From: JANPLD01 sp964445765
GTDB taxonomy: Bacteria > Pseudomonadota > Alphaproteobacteria > Rickettsiales > UBA8987
Length of the DNA stretch: 64,000 bases
NCBI GenBank assembly: GCA_964445765.1
Contig: CAYULD010000003.1
Coordinates: 1-64,000 of the forward strand
Direction: 5' to 3'
In this document: piece after piece, positions 1-8,498 of the stretch
Position numbering within the stretch: the first letter of the stretch is position 1
How the letters are laid out: each line of letters starts with the position of its first letter
Translations under genes and position numbers: made by a program
The notes under the pieces: model-generated
Told to the model about the DNA's origin: nothing
What the model saw: only the letters and a program-made list of their open reading frames with translations
The model's database searches: none

Positions 1-38
1 CTTGGCAAGGTTGCGCTCTACCCCTGAGCTACACCCGC
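1..38 (-). tRNA. tRNA-Gly (GCC anticodon), partial
   Basis: Reading the minus strand from 38 down gives a tRNA 5' half: acceptor strand GCGGGTG, a D arm with GCTC/GAGC stem, and an anticodon stem beginning CAACC followed by the loop TTGCCAA. The anticodon GCC lies at plus positions 4-6, so this is tRNA-Gly. The rest of the anticodon stem, the variable loop, the T arm and the 3' acceptor strand lie beyond the window edge. It is on the same strand as, and 40 bp downstream of, psd. Confidence 0.9.
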
Positions 39-57
39 TTATGAGTAGGAAATTGCA

Positions 58-74
58 TTGCTTTATAAAAGCAA
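58..74 (-). other. Small hairpin between psd and tRNA-Gly
   Basis: The stretch reads TTGCTTT-ATA-complement, a 7-bp stem with a very short loop, just past the psd stop codon. On the minus strand it is not followed by a T run, so it is at best a weak terminator or a processing signal separating psd mRNA from the tRNA. Confidence 0.25.
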
Positions 75-78
75 AATA

Positions 79-780
79 TTAAATTTCCCTCGCGGTTAGT
101 TCTTCAGTGATTGGTGATTCTTCAGCTAAAATTGTTTCACCACCTAACACTTTTTGACCAATTGCAACTTTTGGCACAAGGGAAGATGGCATATAGATAT
201 CAACACGGCTACCAAATCTAATAATACCAAACCTTTCACCTCTAGCATATTCTCTGCCTTCTCTAGCATCACATACAATTCTTCTAGCTATTAAGCCGGC
301 AATTTGAACAACACCAAATCTTTTGCCATCATCCGTTTTTATAATGAGTGAGTTTCTTTCATTATCATCACTAGCTTTATCAGTTTCTGCACTTAAAAAT
401 TTGCCAGTGTGATATTTAACCTTTTCAATTACACCTGCAACTGGGGTTCTATTAACATGAACATCAATAACGCTAAGAAAAATGCTTATTCTGGTTTTTT
501 CTTCATCATCTTCTGATTCTAAATCGCTAGGTAATTTTGCTTTGGTAATCATAACTATTGTGCCATCAGCTGGGGCAACCACTAACCCATCATTCTGTGG
601 AACATATCTAACGGGATCACGGAAGAAATAAACACACCAAGCGGTTAATATGAAGCCTATTACCCCTAAAAACTCCCATATAGAATATAAGAAAAGTGAT
701 GCAATTAGGAATATTGCAATAAACACATAGCCTTCTTTATGAATTGGGTGAATGAATTTTTTTATAGTGTCTAAGTTCAT
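79..780 (-). CDS. psd: Phosphatidylserine decarboxylase proenzyme (short form)
   Basis: Decarboxylates phosphatidylserine to phosphatidylethanolamine at the inner membrane. The 233-residue length fits the short PSD class common in alphaproteobacteria. Residues about 19-52 are hydrophobic and would anchor the N-terminus; VIDVHVNRTP (about 104-113) is a family hallmark. The self-cleavage site is the Gly190-Ser191 pair in RFGSRVDIYMP, where Ser191 would become the pyruvoyl group of the alpha chain. It lies 15 bp downstream of tmk on the same strand and ends a minus-strand run that starts at mlaF. It is a housekeeping gene and nothing is missing. Confidence 0.95.
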   Translation of the reverse strand: MNLDTIKKFIHPIHKEGYVFIAIFLIASLFLYSIWEFLGVIGFILTAWCVYFFRDPVRYVPQNDGLVVAPADGTIVMITKAKLPSDLESEDDEEKTRISIFLSVIDVHVNRTPVAGVIEKVKYHTGKFLSAETDKASDDNERNSLIIKTDDGKRFGVVQIAGLIARRIVCDAREGREYARGERFGIIRFGSRVDIYMPSSLVPKVAIGQKVLGGETILAEESPITEELTAREI

Positions 781-795
781 TTTATTTTAATTTTA

Positions 796-1434
796 TTAAG
801 TTTTTTTTGAATTAATAACTTCTAGAACTTTTTTATATGCGTTTTCACATACAATTTCTAGAGGTTCATTTGCATTAATTATAAAACATCTTTTAGGCTC
901 TTTTTTCGCAATTTCAAGAAAACCTTTTTCTAACCTTTTATGAAAGGCTAAATTCATATTTTCATATCTGCTTTCATTGCTATTTTGTGCAAGCAACCTT
1001 GAAGATGCTCTTTTAAGGCCGTCTTCTGCTTTAATATTCATTATTAAAGTTAAATCTGGTTTGAAATTACCAAGAGTTAATTTTTTAATGCTATTAATAA
1101 TTTTCAAATCAATTTTATGTCCATAGCCTTGATAAGCGGTGGTTGAATCGTAAAATCTATCACATAAAACAATATAATTTTTTTTAAGATGTGGCAGGAT
1201 AAATTGGTTATAATGTTCAATGCGTGCTGAATAATGAAGCAGAAGTTCAGTTAAAGGTTCAAGTTTTTGATCAGAGGAGTTCACCAATATTGCCCTAATT
1301 TTTTCGGCATTAATAGTGCCACCCGGTTCACGAGTTAAAATTATATTAGATTTTTTCTGGCGGAGTTTTTCATAAACATATCTAGAAACTGAGCTTTTGC
1401 CACTGCCTTCACCACCTTCAAAAGTAATAAACAT
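796..1434 (-). CDS. tmk: Thymidylate kinase
   Basis: Phosphorylates dTMP to dTDP using ATP. The P-loop FEGGEGSGKSS is immediately after the chosen ATG, followed by LTREPGGT (dTMP-binding loop with the DR/RE motif) and LCDRFYDSTTAYQGYG. About 212 residues, normal for the family. A TTG twelve codons upstream (to 1470) keeps the frame open but would add an AT-rich non-conserved leader before the P-loop, so the ATG is preferred. It sits between the giant prepilin/RTX gene and psd with short gaps (about 47 and 15 bp), so co-transcription is likely. Confidence 0.93.
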   Translation of the reverse strand: MFITFEGGEGSGKSSVSRYVYEKLRQKKSNIILTREPGGTINAEKIRAILVNSSDQKLEPLTELLLHYSARIEHYNQFILPHLKKNYIVLCDRFYDSTTAYQGYGHKIDLKIINSIKKLTLGNFKPDLTLIMNIKAEDGLKRASSRLLAQNSNESRYENMNLAFHKRLEKGFLEIAKKEPKRCFIINANEPLEIVCENAYKKVLEVINSKKT

Positions 1435-1481
1435 TTTATTTTTAATTTTTATTATTAATAAATATATCAAGTTATTACTAA

Positions 1482-4400
1482 TTATGGAATCTCGAAAACA
1501 TTTTGGTTTGGTCCTGAGGTTTGAAGTTGTTGAGCGGTAACATTTGGCATTCTTATTTCCATAAAAGTATCAAGATAAATTCTGCCAATTATTTGGTTTC
1601 CTTCTATATATTGGTCAATTGTTATAGATGTTAAATCAGGTACATATATTCTGTCATATATTGGACTAAAACCATAATTATAGTAAAAGGCCAAACCAGC
1701 TGATGCAACATCATAATATATCCTGTCATTACTTGCACCACAAAATATAATTGTTCCAACCTCATCAGTAAATCCTCCACTATTACTATAAATATAAACA
1801 TTATTAGTATCTGATGAGTTACTTCCTGTTAAATATATATAATCATTTGCTGTTCCTGTGCCACCATAAACATTATTATTCCCGCCTCCAACATATATCC
1901 AATCTACAGAATCACCGCCAGTTACATTATCATTTCCCCCTTCAGCATAAATAGTATTTTCTGCGGAGGAAGAAGCACCACTAATGGTAACTGTATCATT
2001 ATCACCACCTGCATAAACTAAATTATAGTCACCTGAAACATAAATAGTATCATCTCCTGATTCTGCTAACACTAAATCTTCACCTGTACCTGTGTAAATT
2101 GTATCGTTACCCGCACCTGCATAAATTGTATCGTTACCCGCACCTGCATAAATTGTATCATTACCAACACCAGAATAAATTTTATCATTTTTTGTTCCAG
2201 TCGATTCTATATAGTCATCACCAGTGCAGGAGCTACCCGTGGAACCATTAGCATCACATTTGCTACTTTCTGTACATAGATGCCCTGCTTCTTCACATAA
2301 GATATAAGCACTTCCATTCATATAAATTGTATCATTGCCGTTACCGGGATAAATATAGGTGTTGTTATTTACAGTAATTGTATCATTGCCTGCATAAGAA
2401 TATAAAGTGCTAGAGCCGGTATATGTCATTGTATCTGCACAATCGGTTCCAATATTAGTGTTACTAGGTGTAGAGCAAGTTGAACCACAAGACCTTGGAA
2501 TTGGTCCTTGGCAACAGCATTGACCACTAGAACAGTCAGAATTATAAATACATCCACCGCTACTTGATGTCGATGATGTACTTGAAGTACTAGAGGTTGA
2601 TGAGCTGGTTGATGAGGATGTTGAGCAAGATGTTGAGCTAGTTTGAAAAACATTTTGAGGTACGCCTGCACATCCAAAAACATTTATATTATTTTTAACA
2701 CAAATTATATTACCGCAGTTATCTGCAATAGTTGTGCTTCCAGCAGTACCATCGCAAGTTACATTGTTAGCAATAGTTGTATTTGGTAGATCTGGAACAA
2801 ATATAGCATCCGTACCACCCCCTGTTGATGTTCCAAAATCGATTATTACATCATTTCCCCATAACCCAACAAAATGAATATAATCATCTCCGGCACCAGC
2901 AACTATAATATCATTACCATCACCCGGATAGTAATTGTTGAAATGTCCTGCACTATCAACACTAATATCTATACCTGAAGACCAAGTAGAAGTTACATCA
3001 GCGAATAAAATATCATTCCCAGCGTCACCATAGATAATGTCATTACCAGCACCACCGGCTAACGAATCGTTTCCAGAGCTTGTAGAAGATGAACTAGTTG
3101 AAGAAGTAGATGATGTAGATGATGTTGAAGTAGATGTAGCACAAGCACCACTTGAGCTTGAGCCACTTGAAGCCCCATCACCCAAGATTATATCGTCGCC
3201 AGCACCTCCAGAGACAGGATTATTATAGTAAATTATTGAAGAACACCACGGACAAAGAAAAGTATCTACAGATGAGTCATCACCTGAACTTCCAATTATC
3301 CTATCACTAGAAGCACCACCGTCGATATAGTTTATATTATTATTTGCTAAGGTTATGATATCATTTCCATCGCCACCATATGCACTATCGGCATTTGATG
3401 CATCTTTTGCTGAGCCACCAACAGTAATTTGGTCGTCACCTGCTTCACCATAGCAAATATCTCTCACTGAAGTTGAGCCAGATGGGTTTGAACAATCTAT
3501 AGTATCATTTCCTTCACCCCCGTAAACTAATGCAGAGCCAGATGATTTATTAATGGTAATAACATCATCTCCATCACCGCCATATGTTGTTGATGAACCG
3601 ATAGCAGTTATAGTATCATCTCCAGCATAACCATAACAGGGTGATCCATTGCAAGTTAATGTATCATTACATGGCGTTCCAGTAGTTGTTGAGCCTAGAA
3701 CACAACTGTGAGAGCAACTTAAAGGTGGTGTTCCGGGGCAACAGCATTGTCCACCACCACAATCTGTATCGTCTGTGCAATCGCCATCTTTTTCTATGCA
3801 TATTCCTGCTAAACAGATTTCTGTGTCTAGGCAATCATCATCAGAATCACAATTACAGGGCAGATCTGTAGTGCATTGATTATCACAACATCTTTCAGTT
3901 ATCAAATCACATTCATCATTATTTGAACAATATTTTAAGTAATCTATTGGGCAGTCATAAGTTGCAGAACTATCATTTTTAACAAATCTATAACCCCTAT
4001 AGATATCATTATTAGTAACATTTGATATAAAAGCCTTTGATTTATTAGCAGCACCTTCAACATAATTCATAGTTGCAGTAAGCTGACCGATGTTGGATCC
4101 GCTAGAAGTTGAAGTTGTTGTATAAATAAGTGTTCCAGTTGAAGAAGATGCAACATAATCTGCGCCATAAACATTGCTAGAGCTTGCATCTGTGTAAAAA
4201 ACAATTTCTGCCGTACTATCTGAAAACCCATCAATTGCAGGGCTTTGAGTAATGATATGGCATATATCTTCGAATTCAATTTTAAATCTTGGTCGACAAT
4301 ATCCGCCATCTTGGAAGGCTCCATCATAAATAAATTTAAACGGTCTTGATGTTGTAGGTGTTGTTCCGGATATAAGAACTGTGCCAACTGCTATATCAGC

Positions 4401-5609
4401 AACTACATCACCACAAGTTGAAACTGTAGGTGGACCTGAATAAGGCAAATCGCCACCATCGCATGGTCCTGCAACGCAAGCCACAGTTAATCCTGAACAG
4501 GCTGCTATAGAACATTCACCTAGCATTTCATTACAACATTCACCACCACCTGTGTCGCACTCGGAATCGTCACCGCATTGACAGAGTGTATTGGCACTTG
4601 CCACACAGCTAACAAAATTATCTAATTTAAGACTTGAGTTTTTATGCTCCGCATCGCAAGTTCTGCAATCAACGCAAGTTTTGAGTGTTAAGCCAGAAGG
4701 TCTGCCCCAAACTACAATATCACCAAATATAATAGGGTTTTGTGAGCTTGAAATTGAGCTATCAGGGTTATTAATTGGCTTATCGGGGGAAAGTAAATAT
4801 CTTAAATTTGAGGTTGAATAGCTATGGTGATTTAACCCATTATAATAATTATCAAGGTAACTTCCGGTTGAGATTTCAGTTGCTGAATTTTTTATACCAT
4901 TTTTATTATAAGCCCCAATTCCCTCACCGTGGCTAACTATGGCATAAACTGGCTCATCAGAAATTGAGCTATATTTACCAAAATTTGTATAATTTGTTGC
5001 AAGAGAATCGGTGGGAACTGCATTTCCTAAGATTTTCAGAGTATAAGGTTGAACCTCAGTTGAAAAATCATTTTTAATATAGTTAACGCAAGTTTCAATT
5101 TTTGTAGTTGCATTTGCAACTATGTAAGAAAATCTGTTGCCTTTATCATCTGTGCCACAATCATCATTTAACCCTAAAGTTCTGCAAGGTATAACACCTT
5201 TGAAAAATTCGTGAGCAAAAGGGGTGGTGAAATTTCCATCGCCATAAGTGCTTGCTGAATCAACATCAAGTTTTTCTAAACCAGTTACGGATTCATTGCA
5301 AAAACCTGTTGTTGTATTTCTTGCCTCAGTTAAGTAATTTGTTTGGTTAGAAGCTAAATCTGTTCTAGCAGGGCAAGGTAAATAGCCATTATTTTGAGCA
5401 AAATTATTAAGAGATGTTCTTAAAATATCTAGTTTTCTAGCATCATTTGCTAAATATTCAGAATCTCTTTTAAGTGCAAAATTTGTAACACCGACCGTAA
5501 CAATAGAAGCAAAAATTGCCATTGTTAAAGCTGTTTCAAACAACGAAAAGCCAGCAATAGCATTTAGCTTGCTAAAAAAAATGTTTTTTAATTTCTTCAA
5601 ATTTTTCAA
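1482..5609 (-). CDS. Giant prepilin-like, Cys-rich, RTX-repeat surface protein
   Basis: A 1375-residue protein of mixed architecture. Residues 1-20 are a Lys-rich leader ending in Gly20, then FSLFE and a hydrophobic stretch to about 44: a type IV prepilin / pseudopilin N-methylation signal (cleavage after Gly20, Glu25 at mature position 5). Residues 45-350 look like an extended pilin-type globular region with several Cys pairs. About 310-640 is dense in Cys and Asp. From about 660 onward come GxGxDxI nonapeptides typical of calcium-binding RTX beta-rolls, in two blocks. Ser/Thr linkers made of TSS units occur near 820-850 and 990-1017. A second copy of the GQCCC Cys module starts the second block near 1022. 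The frame is open throughout. It follows mlaF by 15 bp. The family signatures are clear separately; I do not recognise the combination, and the function is unknown (surface fibre or adhesin is a guess). Confidence 0.85.
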   Translation of the reverse strand: MKNLKKLKNIFFSKLNAIAGFSLFETALTMAIFASIVTVGVTNFALKRDSEYLANDARKLDILRTSLNNFAQNNGYLPCPARTDLASNQTNYLTEARNTTTGFCNESVTGLEKLDVDSASTYGDGNFTTPFAHEFFKGVIPCRTLGLNDDCGTDDKGNRFSYIVANATTKIETCVNYIKNDFSTEVQPYTLKILGNAVPTDSLATNYTNFGKYSSISDEPVYAIVSHGEGIGAYNKNGIKNSATEISTGSYLDNYYNGLNHHSYSTSNLRYLLSPDKPINNPDSSISSSQNPIIFGDIVVWGRPSGLTLKTCVDCRTCDAEHKNSSLKLDNFVSCVASANTLCQCGDDSECDTGGGECCNEMLGECSIAACSGLTVACVAGPCDGGDLPYSGPPTVSTCGDVVADIAVGTVLISGTTPTTSRPFKFIYDGAFQDGGYCRPRFKIEFEDICHIITQSPAIDGFSDSTAEIVFYTDASSSNVYGADYVASSSTGTLIYTTTSTSSGSNIGQLTATMNYVEGAANKSKAFISNVTNNDIYRGYRFVKNDSSATYDCPIDYLKYCSNNDECDLITERCCDNQCTTDLPCNCDSDDDCLDTEICLAGICIEKDGDCTDDTDCGGGQCCCPGTPPLSCSHSCVLGSTTTGTPCNDTLTCNGSPCYGYAGDDTITAIGSSTTYGGDGDDVITINKSSGSALVYGGEGNDTIDCSNPSGSTSVRDICYGEAGDDQITVGGSAKDASNADSAYGGDGNDIITLANNNINYIDGGASSDRIIGSSGDDSSVDTFLCPWCSSIIYYNNPVSGGAGDDIILGDGASSGSSSSGACATSTSTSSTSSTSSTSSSSTSSGNDSLAGGAGNDIIYGDAGNDILFADVTSTWSSGIDISVDSAGHFNNYYPGDGNDIIVAGAGDDYIHFVGLWGNDVIIDFGTSTGGGTDAIFVPDLPNTTIANNVTCDGTAGSTTIADNCGNIICVKNNINVFGCAGVPQNVFQTSSTSCSTSSSTSSSTSSTSSTSSTSSSGGCIYNSDCSSGQCCCQGPIPRSCGSTCSTPSNTNIGTDCADTMTYTGSSTLYSYAGNDTITVNNNTYIYPGNGNDTIYMNGSAYILCEEAGHLCTESSKCDANGSTGSSCTGDDYIESTGTKNDKIYSGVGNDTIYAGAGNDTIYAGAGNDTIYTGTGEDLVLAESGDDTIYVSGDYNLVYAGGDNDTVTISGASSSAENTIYAEGGNDNVTGGDSVDWIYVGGGNNNVYGGTGTANDYIYLTGSNSSDTNNVYIYSNSGGFTDEVGTIIFCGASNDRIYYDVASAGLAFYYNYGFSPIYDRIYVPDLTSITIDQYIEGNQIIGRIYLDTFMEIRMPNVTAQQLQTSGPNQNVFEIP

Positions 5610-5624
5610 AATAGCTAAAAAATT

Positions 5625-6398
5625 TTAATGATCTTGTAATTTGATTTCAATGGGGCCTTCTGATCTGCCATTTACGAACTGATCAACATAATTATTGCCA
5701 CTTGAATAGATGTCTTTAGGTTTCCCCTCCCAAATTATCTTACCATTGTAAATCATTGCCACCTTATCCGCAATCTTTTTTGCACTATTCATATCGTGTG
5801 TAATACTAATAGTGGTTGCTTTGAGTTCTTTGCTACATTTTACAATTAAATTATTTATCACATCACTCATTATAGGGTCAAGACCGGTTGTTGGCTCATC
5901 AAAGAATATTATTTCTGGGTTTGTTGCAATAGCCCTTGCTAAACTTATTCTTTTTTGCATTCCGCCTGAAAGCTCAGCAGGGAATAAATCCGCCACTTCT
6001 TTACCCATTCCCACTTGTTGAATTTTTTGTATTGCAATTTCTTTTGCCTTGTCTCTATCCATTGAAAGAGCATTAATTAAGCCAAATGCAACATTTTCCC
6101 AGATTGGTAAACTATCAAATAATGCACCACCTTGAAATAGAAAACCAAATTTATTCATTATTTCTTGCCTGCCAGCATTATTTAGGTGAGAGGTTTCTAC
6201 ACCATCAATTTTAATTGAGCCCCTATCTGCATTCATTAAACCAATAATAGTTTTAATAAGAACAGATTTGCCACTGCCAGAACCACCTATAACAACTAAA
6301 GATTCCCCAGCTTCTAGCTGCAAATTAACCCCTTGCAAAACTTTTTTTGAGCCAAAAGATTTATAAACATCTGATAATTGAATCTTAGGTTGCGACAT
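5625..6398 (-). CDS. mlaF: MlaF-type ABC transporter ATPase
   Basis: ATP-binding subunit of the Mla (retrograde phospholipid / organic solvent resistance) ABC system, working with an MlaE permease and MlaD at the inner membrane. 257 residues. Walker A GGSGSGKS at 38-45, Q-loop FLFQGGALFDSL near 87-97, signature LSGGMQKR at 143-150, Walker B IIFFDEPTTGLDP at about 163-175, and a switch His in SITHDM. No mlaE or mlaD is adjacent in the window, although they are usually beside mlaF. It is the first gene of the minus-strand run leading to the giant prepilin/RTX gene, tmk and psd. Confidence 0.88.
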   Translation of the reverse strand: MSQPKIQLSDVYKSFGSKKVLQGVNLQLEAGESLVVIGGSGSGKSVLIKTIIGLMNADRGSIKIDGVETSHLNNAGRQEIMNKFGFLFQGGALFDSLPIWENVAFGLINALSMDRDKAKEIAIQKIQQVGMGKEVADLFPAELSGGMQKRISLARAIATNPEIIFFDEPTTGLDPIMSDVINNLIVKCSKELKATTISITHDMNSAKKIADKVAMIYNGKIIWEGKPKDIYSSGNNYVDQFVNGRSEGPIEIKLQDH

Positions 6399-6543
6399 AC
6401 TATTAACCTTTTATTAACTTTTGTAATGAATTTGTAACTTATTTATGATAAACTGATAAATAATTTTACTTAGAAACAAAATATTATTCTAAATAAACAA
6501 CTTAAAATCTTTAATCAAGAAATCAATTTTATTTGTAAAAATT

Positions 6544-6966
6544 ATGGCAAACTCTTCTTTAATTGGGGGGGAGGGTAGGTTAAATTTTAGCATTGGTATA
6601 AAATCTTGCAGTTTAGAAGAACTTAGAGAAATTCTTAATCTTAAAGAAAATTCTGAGGTTATAAAATTTAACCCTAAAAGCATAAGAATTTCTGATGAGA
6701 ATTTTTCTAAAACAGGTATTGCTCAAATTATAGCTATAGAGCAATTTTTGGAGGATACTAAAGAAAAAGCTCCAAATAAAACTAAAAAAAATATCAATTA
6801 TAGCTATCAATATTTTAGTGATGAATTAAATTCAATAGTAAAAGTTTTAGGAAAAAATAAATATGAAATTTATAATTCTGAAGCCAACATAGAAAAGTCC
6901 ACTACATTACTTGGTGGCCTCGCCTCGTTATGGCATAGTATTTCAGAAAAAGGGCGATTGATATAA
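6544..6966 (+). CDS. Hypothetical protein, 140 aa
   Basis: Not recognised. It is Lys/Asn/Ser-rich with no signal peptide or membrane segment; the N-terminal MANSSLIGGEGRLNFSIG may be a beta hairpin and the middle is probably helical. Codon use matches the neighbours. It begins 145 bp from the mlaF start (divergent) and its last 65 bp overlap the 3' end of lnt, which runs the other way. The convergent coding overlap means one of the two 3' ends may be shorter in reality, but lnt is a firm gene, so this ORF carries the doubt. Confidence 0.5.
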   Translation: MANSSLIGGEGRLNFSIGIKSCSLEELREILNLKENSEVIKFNPKSIRISDENFSKTGIAQIIAIEQFLEDTKEKAPNKTKKNINYSYQYFSDELNSIVKVLGKNKYEIYNSEANIEKSTTLLGGLASLWHSISEKGRLI

Positions 6967-8473
6967 AAAAGCTCGCTAAAATTATAGGAATTTTATTACC
7001 AAATATACTATAAAAAGTTCTATTATTAAGGCTTGCAGGCAAATTGCCATCTACCACGCCATATTTATTTAAGTCTAGGCTTGCAAGAACCCTTCCGAAT
7101 GGATCAATAATTGCTGAAACCCCAGTATTTGCAGAGCGAACAACGCTTAAACCCTCCTCTATTGCCCTCATTCTTGCTTGATCTAAATGCTGATAAGGCC
7201 CTGAAGATAAACCAAACCAGCCATCATTGGTAACATTCAAAATAAATCTTGGCTTTTCTTCAGTAGAAAAATCAGCAACCTTAGTTGGAAATATAATCTC
7301 ATAGCAAATTGAAGGTGAAAATGCTGGAATTTGACCAACTTTAAGGGTTTTAACCCCTTCACCTTCAGAAAAATCGCCCATTCCGTGCGTTATTTTTTCA
7401 ATGTTAGGAAAATATTTTCTAAATGGAACATATTCACCAAACGGCACTAGATGATGTTTATCATATTTAACTTCTGATAAAACCCCTTCAGAATCAATGA
7501 ATTGAATTGAATTATAAATTTTTTGATTATCCTCATCTTCACCTTCACTTCTAATAGTTCCCATCGCTAAATATGCACCATAAGGTATTATATCTTTCAA
7601 ATCTTCAAGAAATTCAGGGTTCTTAGTTAAGATATAAGGTGTTGCGGCTTCAGGCCAAATTATTAAATCTGGAACAAATGTTTTATCTTGATTTTCATCT
7701 ACCGTAAGGGTGTAATACTTAAATAAATGATCACCAATTTTTGCCCTATCAAATTTTTCATTTTGTGGAATATTTGGTTGCACAATTCTTATTGCAACAT
7801 TTTCATATCTATCTTTGTTTTCATTAATTCTTTGCCCGCCCCAGTAAGAAAGCCAACTTATAACAAAAGCAATCGGCATTAAATAAATTAAACTAAGGCT
7901 TAACCTATACGGAGATTTATCTTTAATGCTTTCAATAAATGCATTTATAACTAAATACGGGCTTAGAAAAACAATTAGCACAAAAAGGCTTAAACCATAT
8001 ACGCCAACATAAGCGGCAATTTGTGATAAATTTAGATTTTTTAATATTGTATAACCTGCTAAATTCCAAGAAAAGCCTGTTAATGCGTATGATCTTAAAA
8101 TTTCAAATAAAACCCAAACTGAGCTGAAAAATAAAACTTTTGCAAGACCATTATATTTTAATTTATAAGTTAGGTATGAAGCAAAACCAATATATAAACT
8201 TAAATAAGCAGGTATTACACTAACCGCAAATGGCACTAACCAAGCAAATTTATCTGCTTCTATTAGAAGCGAATTAGATATCCAATAAAGCCCAGATATA
8301 TGATGACCAAATGCAAATAAAAACCCGCCAAAAAATGCTTTAACGGGGCTTTTTAATATATCTAAAATTATTAATAACGCCGGAAAGGCAATCATTCCAA
8401 GCGGAAAGTAATTGCTAGGTGCAAAGCAAAGCGTATATAAATATCCTAAGAATGGTAAAATTAAATATAACAC
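6902..8473 (-). CDS. lnt: Apolipoprotein N-acyltransferase
   Basis: Adds the third acyl chain to the N-terminal Cys of lipoproteins at the periplasmic face of the inner membrane. 523 residues. The N-terminal ~215 residues hold several membrane segments; the nitrilase-like domain follows with catalytic Glu in LIWPEAATPY, Lys in the KYDKHHLVPFGEYVPFR region and nucleophile Cys in PSICYE. A last hydrophobic segment (IPIILASFFISIALFL) lies near the C-terminus. The start is GTG, 25 bp after the recJ stop on the same strand, so recJ-lnt form an operon. Its 3' end overlaps the small plus-strand ORF at 6544. Confidence 0.93.
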   Translation of the reverse strand: MLYLILPFLGYLYTLCFAPSNYFPLGMIAFPALLIILDILKSPVKAFFGGFLFAFGHHISGLYWISNSLLIEADKFAWLVPFAVSVIPAYLSLYIGFASYLTYKLKYNGLAKVLFFSSVWVLFEILRSYALTGFSWNLAGYTILKNLNLSQIAAYVGVYGLSLFVLIVFLSPYLVINAFIESIKDKSPYRLSLSLIYLMPIAFVISWLSYWGGQRINENKDRYENVAIRIVQPNIPQNEKFDRAKIGDHLFKYYTLTVDENQDKTFVPDLIIWPEAATPYILTKNPEFLEDLKDIIPYGAYLAMGTIRSEGEDEDNQKIYNSIQFIDSEGVLSEVKYDKHHLVPFGEYVPFRKYFPNIEKITHGMGDFSEGEGVKTLKVGQIPAFSPSICYEIIFPTKVADFSTEEKPRFILNVTNDGWFGLSSGPYQHLDQARMRAIEEGLSVVRSANTGVSAIIDPFGRVLASLDLNKYGVVDGNLPASLNNRTFYSIFGNKIPIILASFFISIALFLKYYAITRRGHQVM

Positions 8474-8498
8474 TATTCTATAATTAATTAGTTTGATG

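Noticed and set aside
2426..2683. Shadow reading frames within the prepilin/RTX gene (also 3037-3228, 4067-4387, 4591-4821)
   Set aside because: They are His/Gln/Leu or Pro/Glu/Val-biased translations of the repetitive gene in other frames and have no independent signal.
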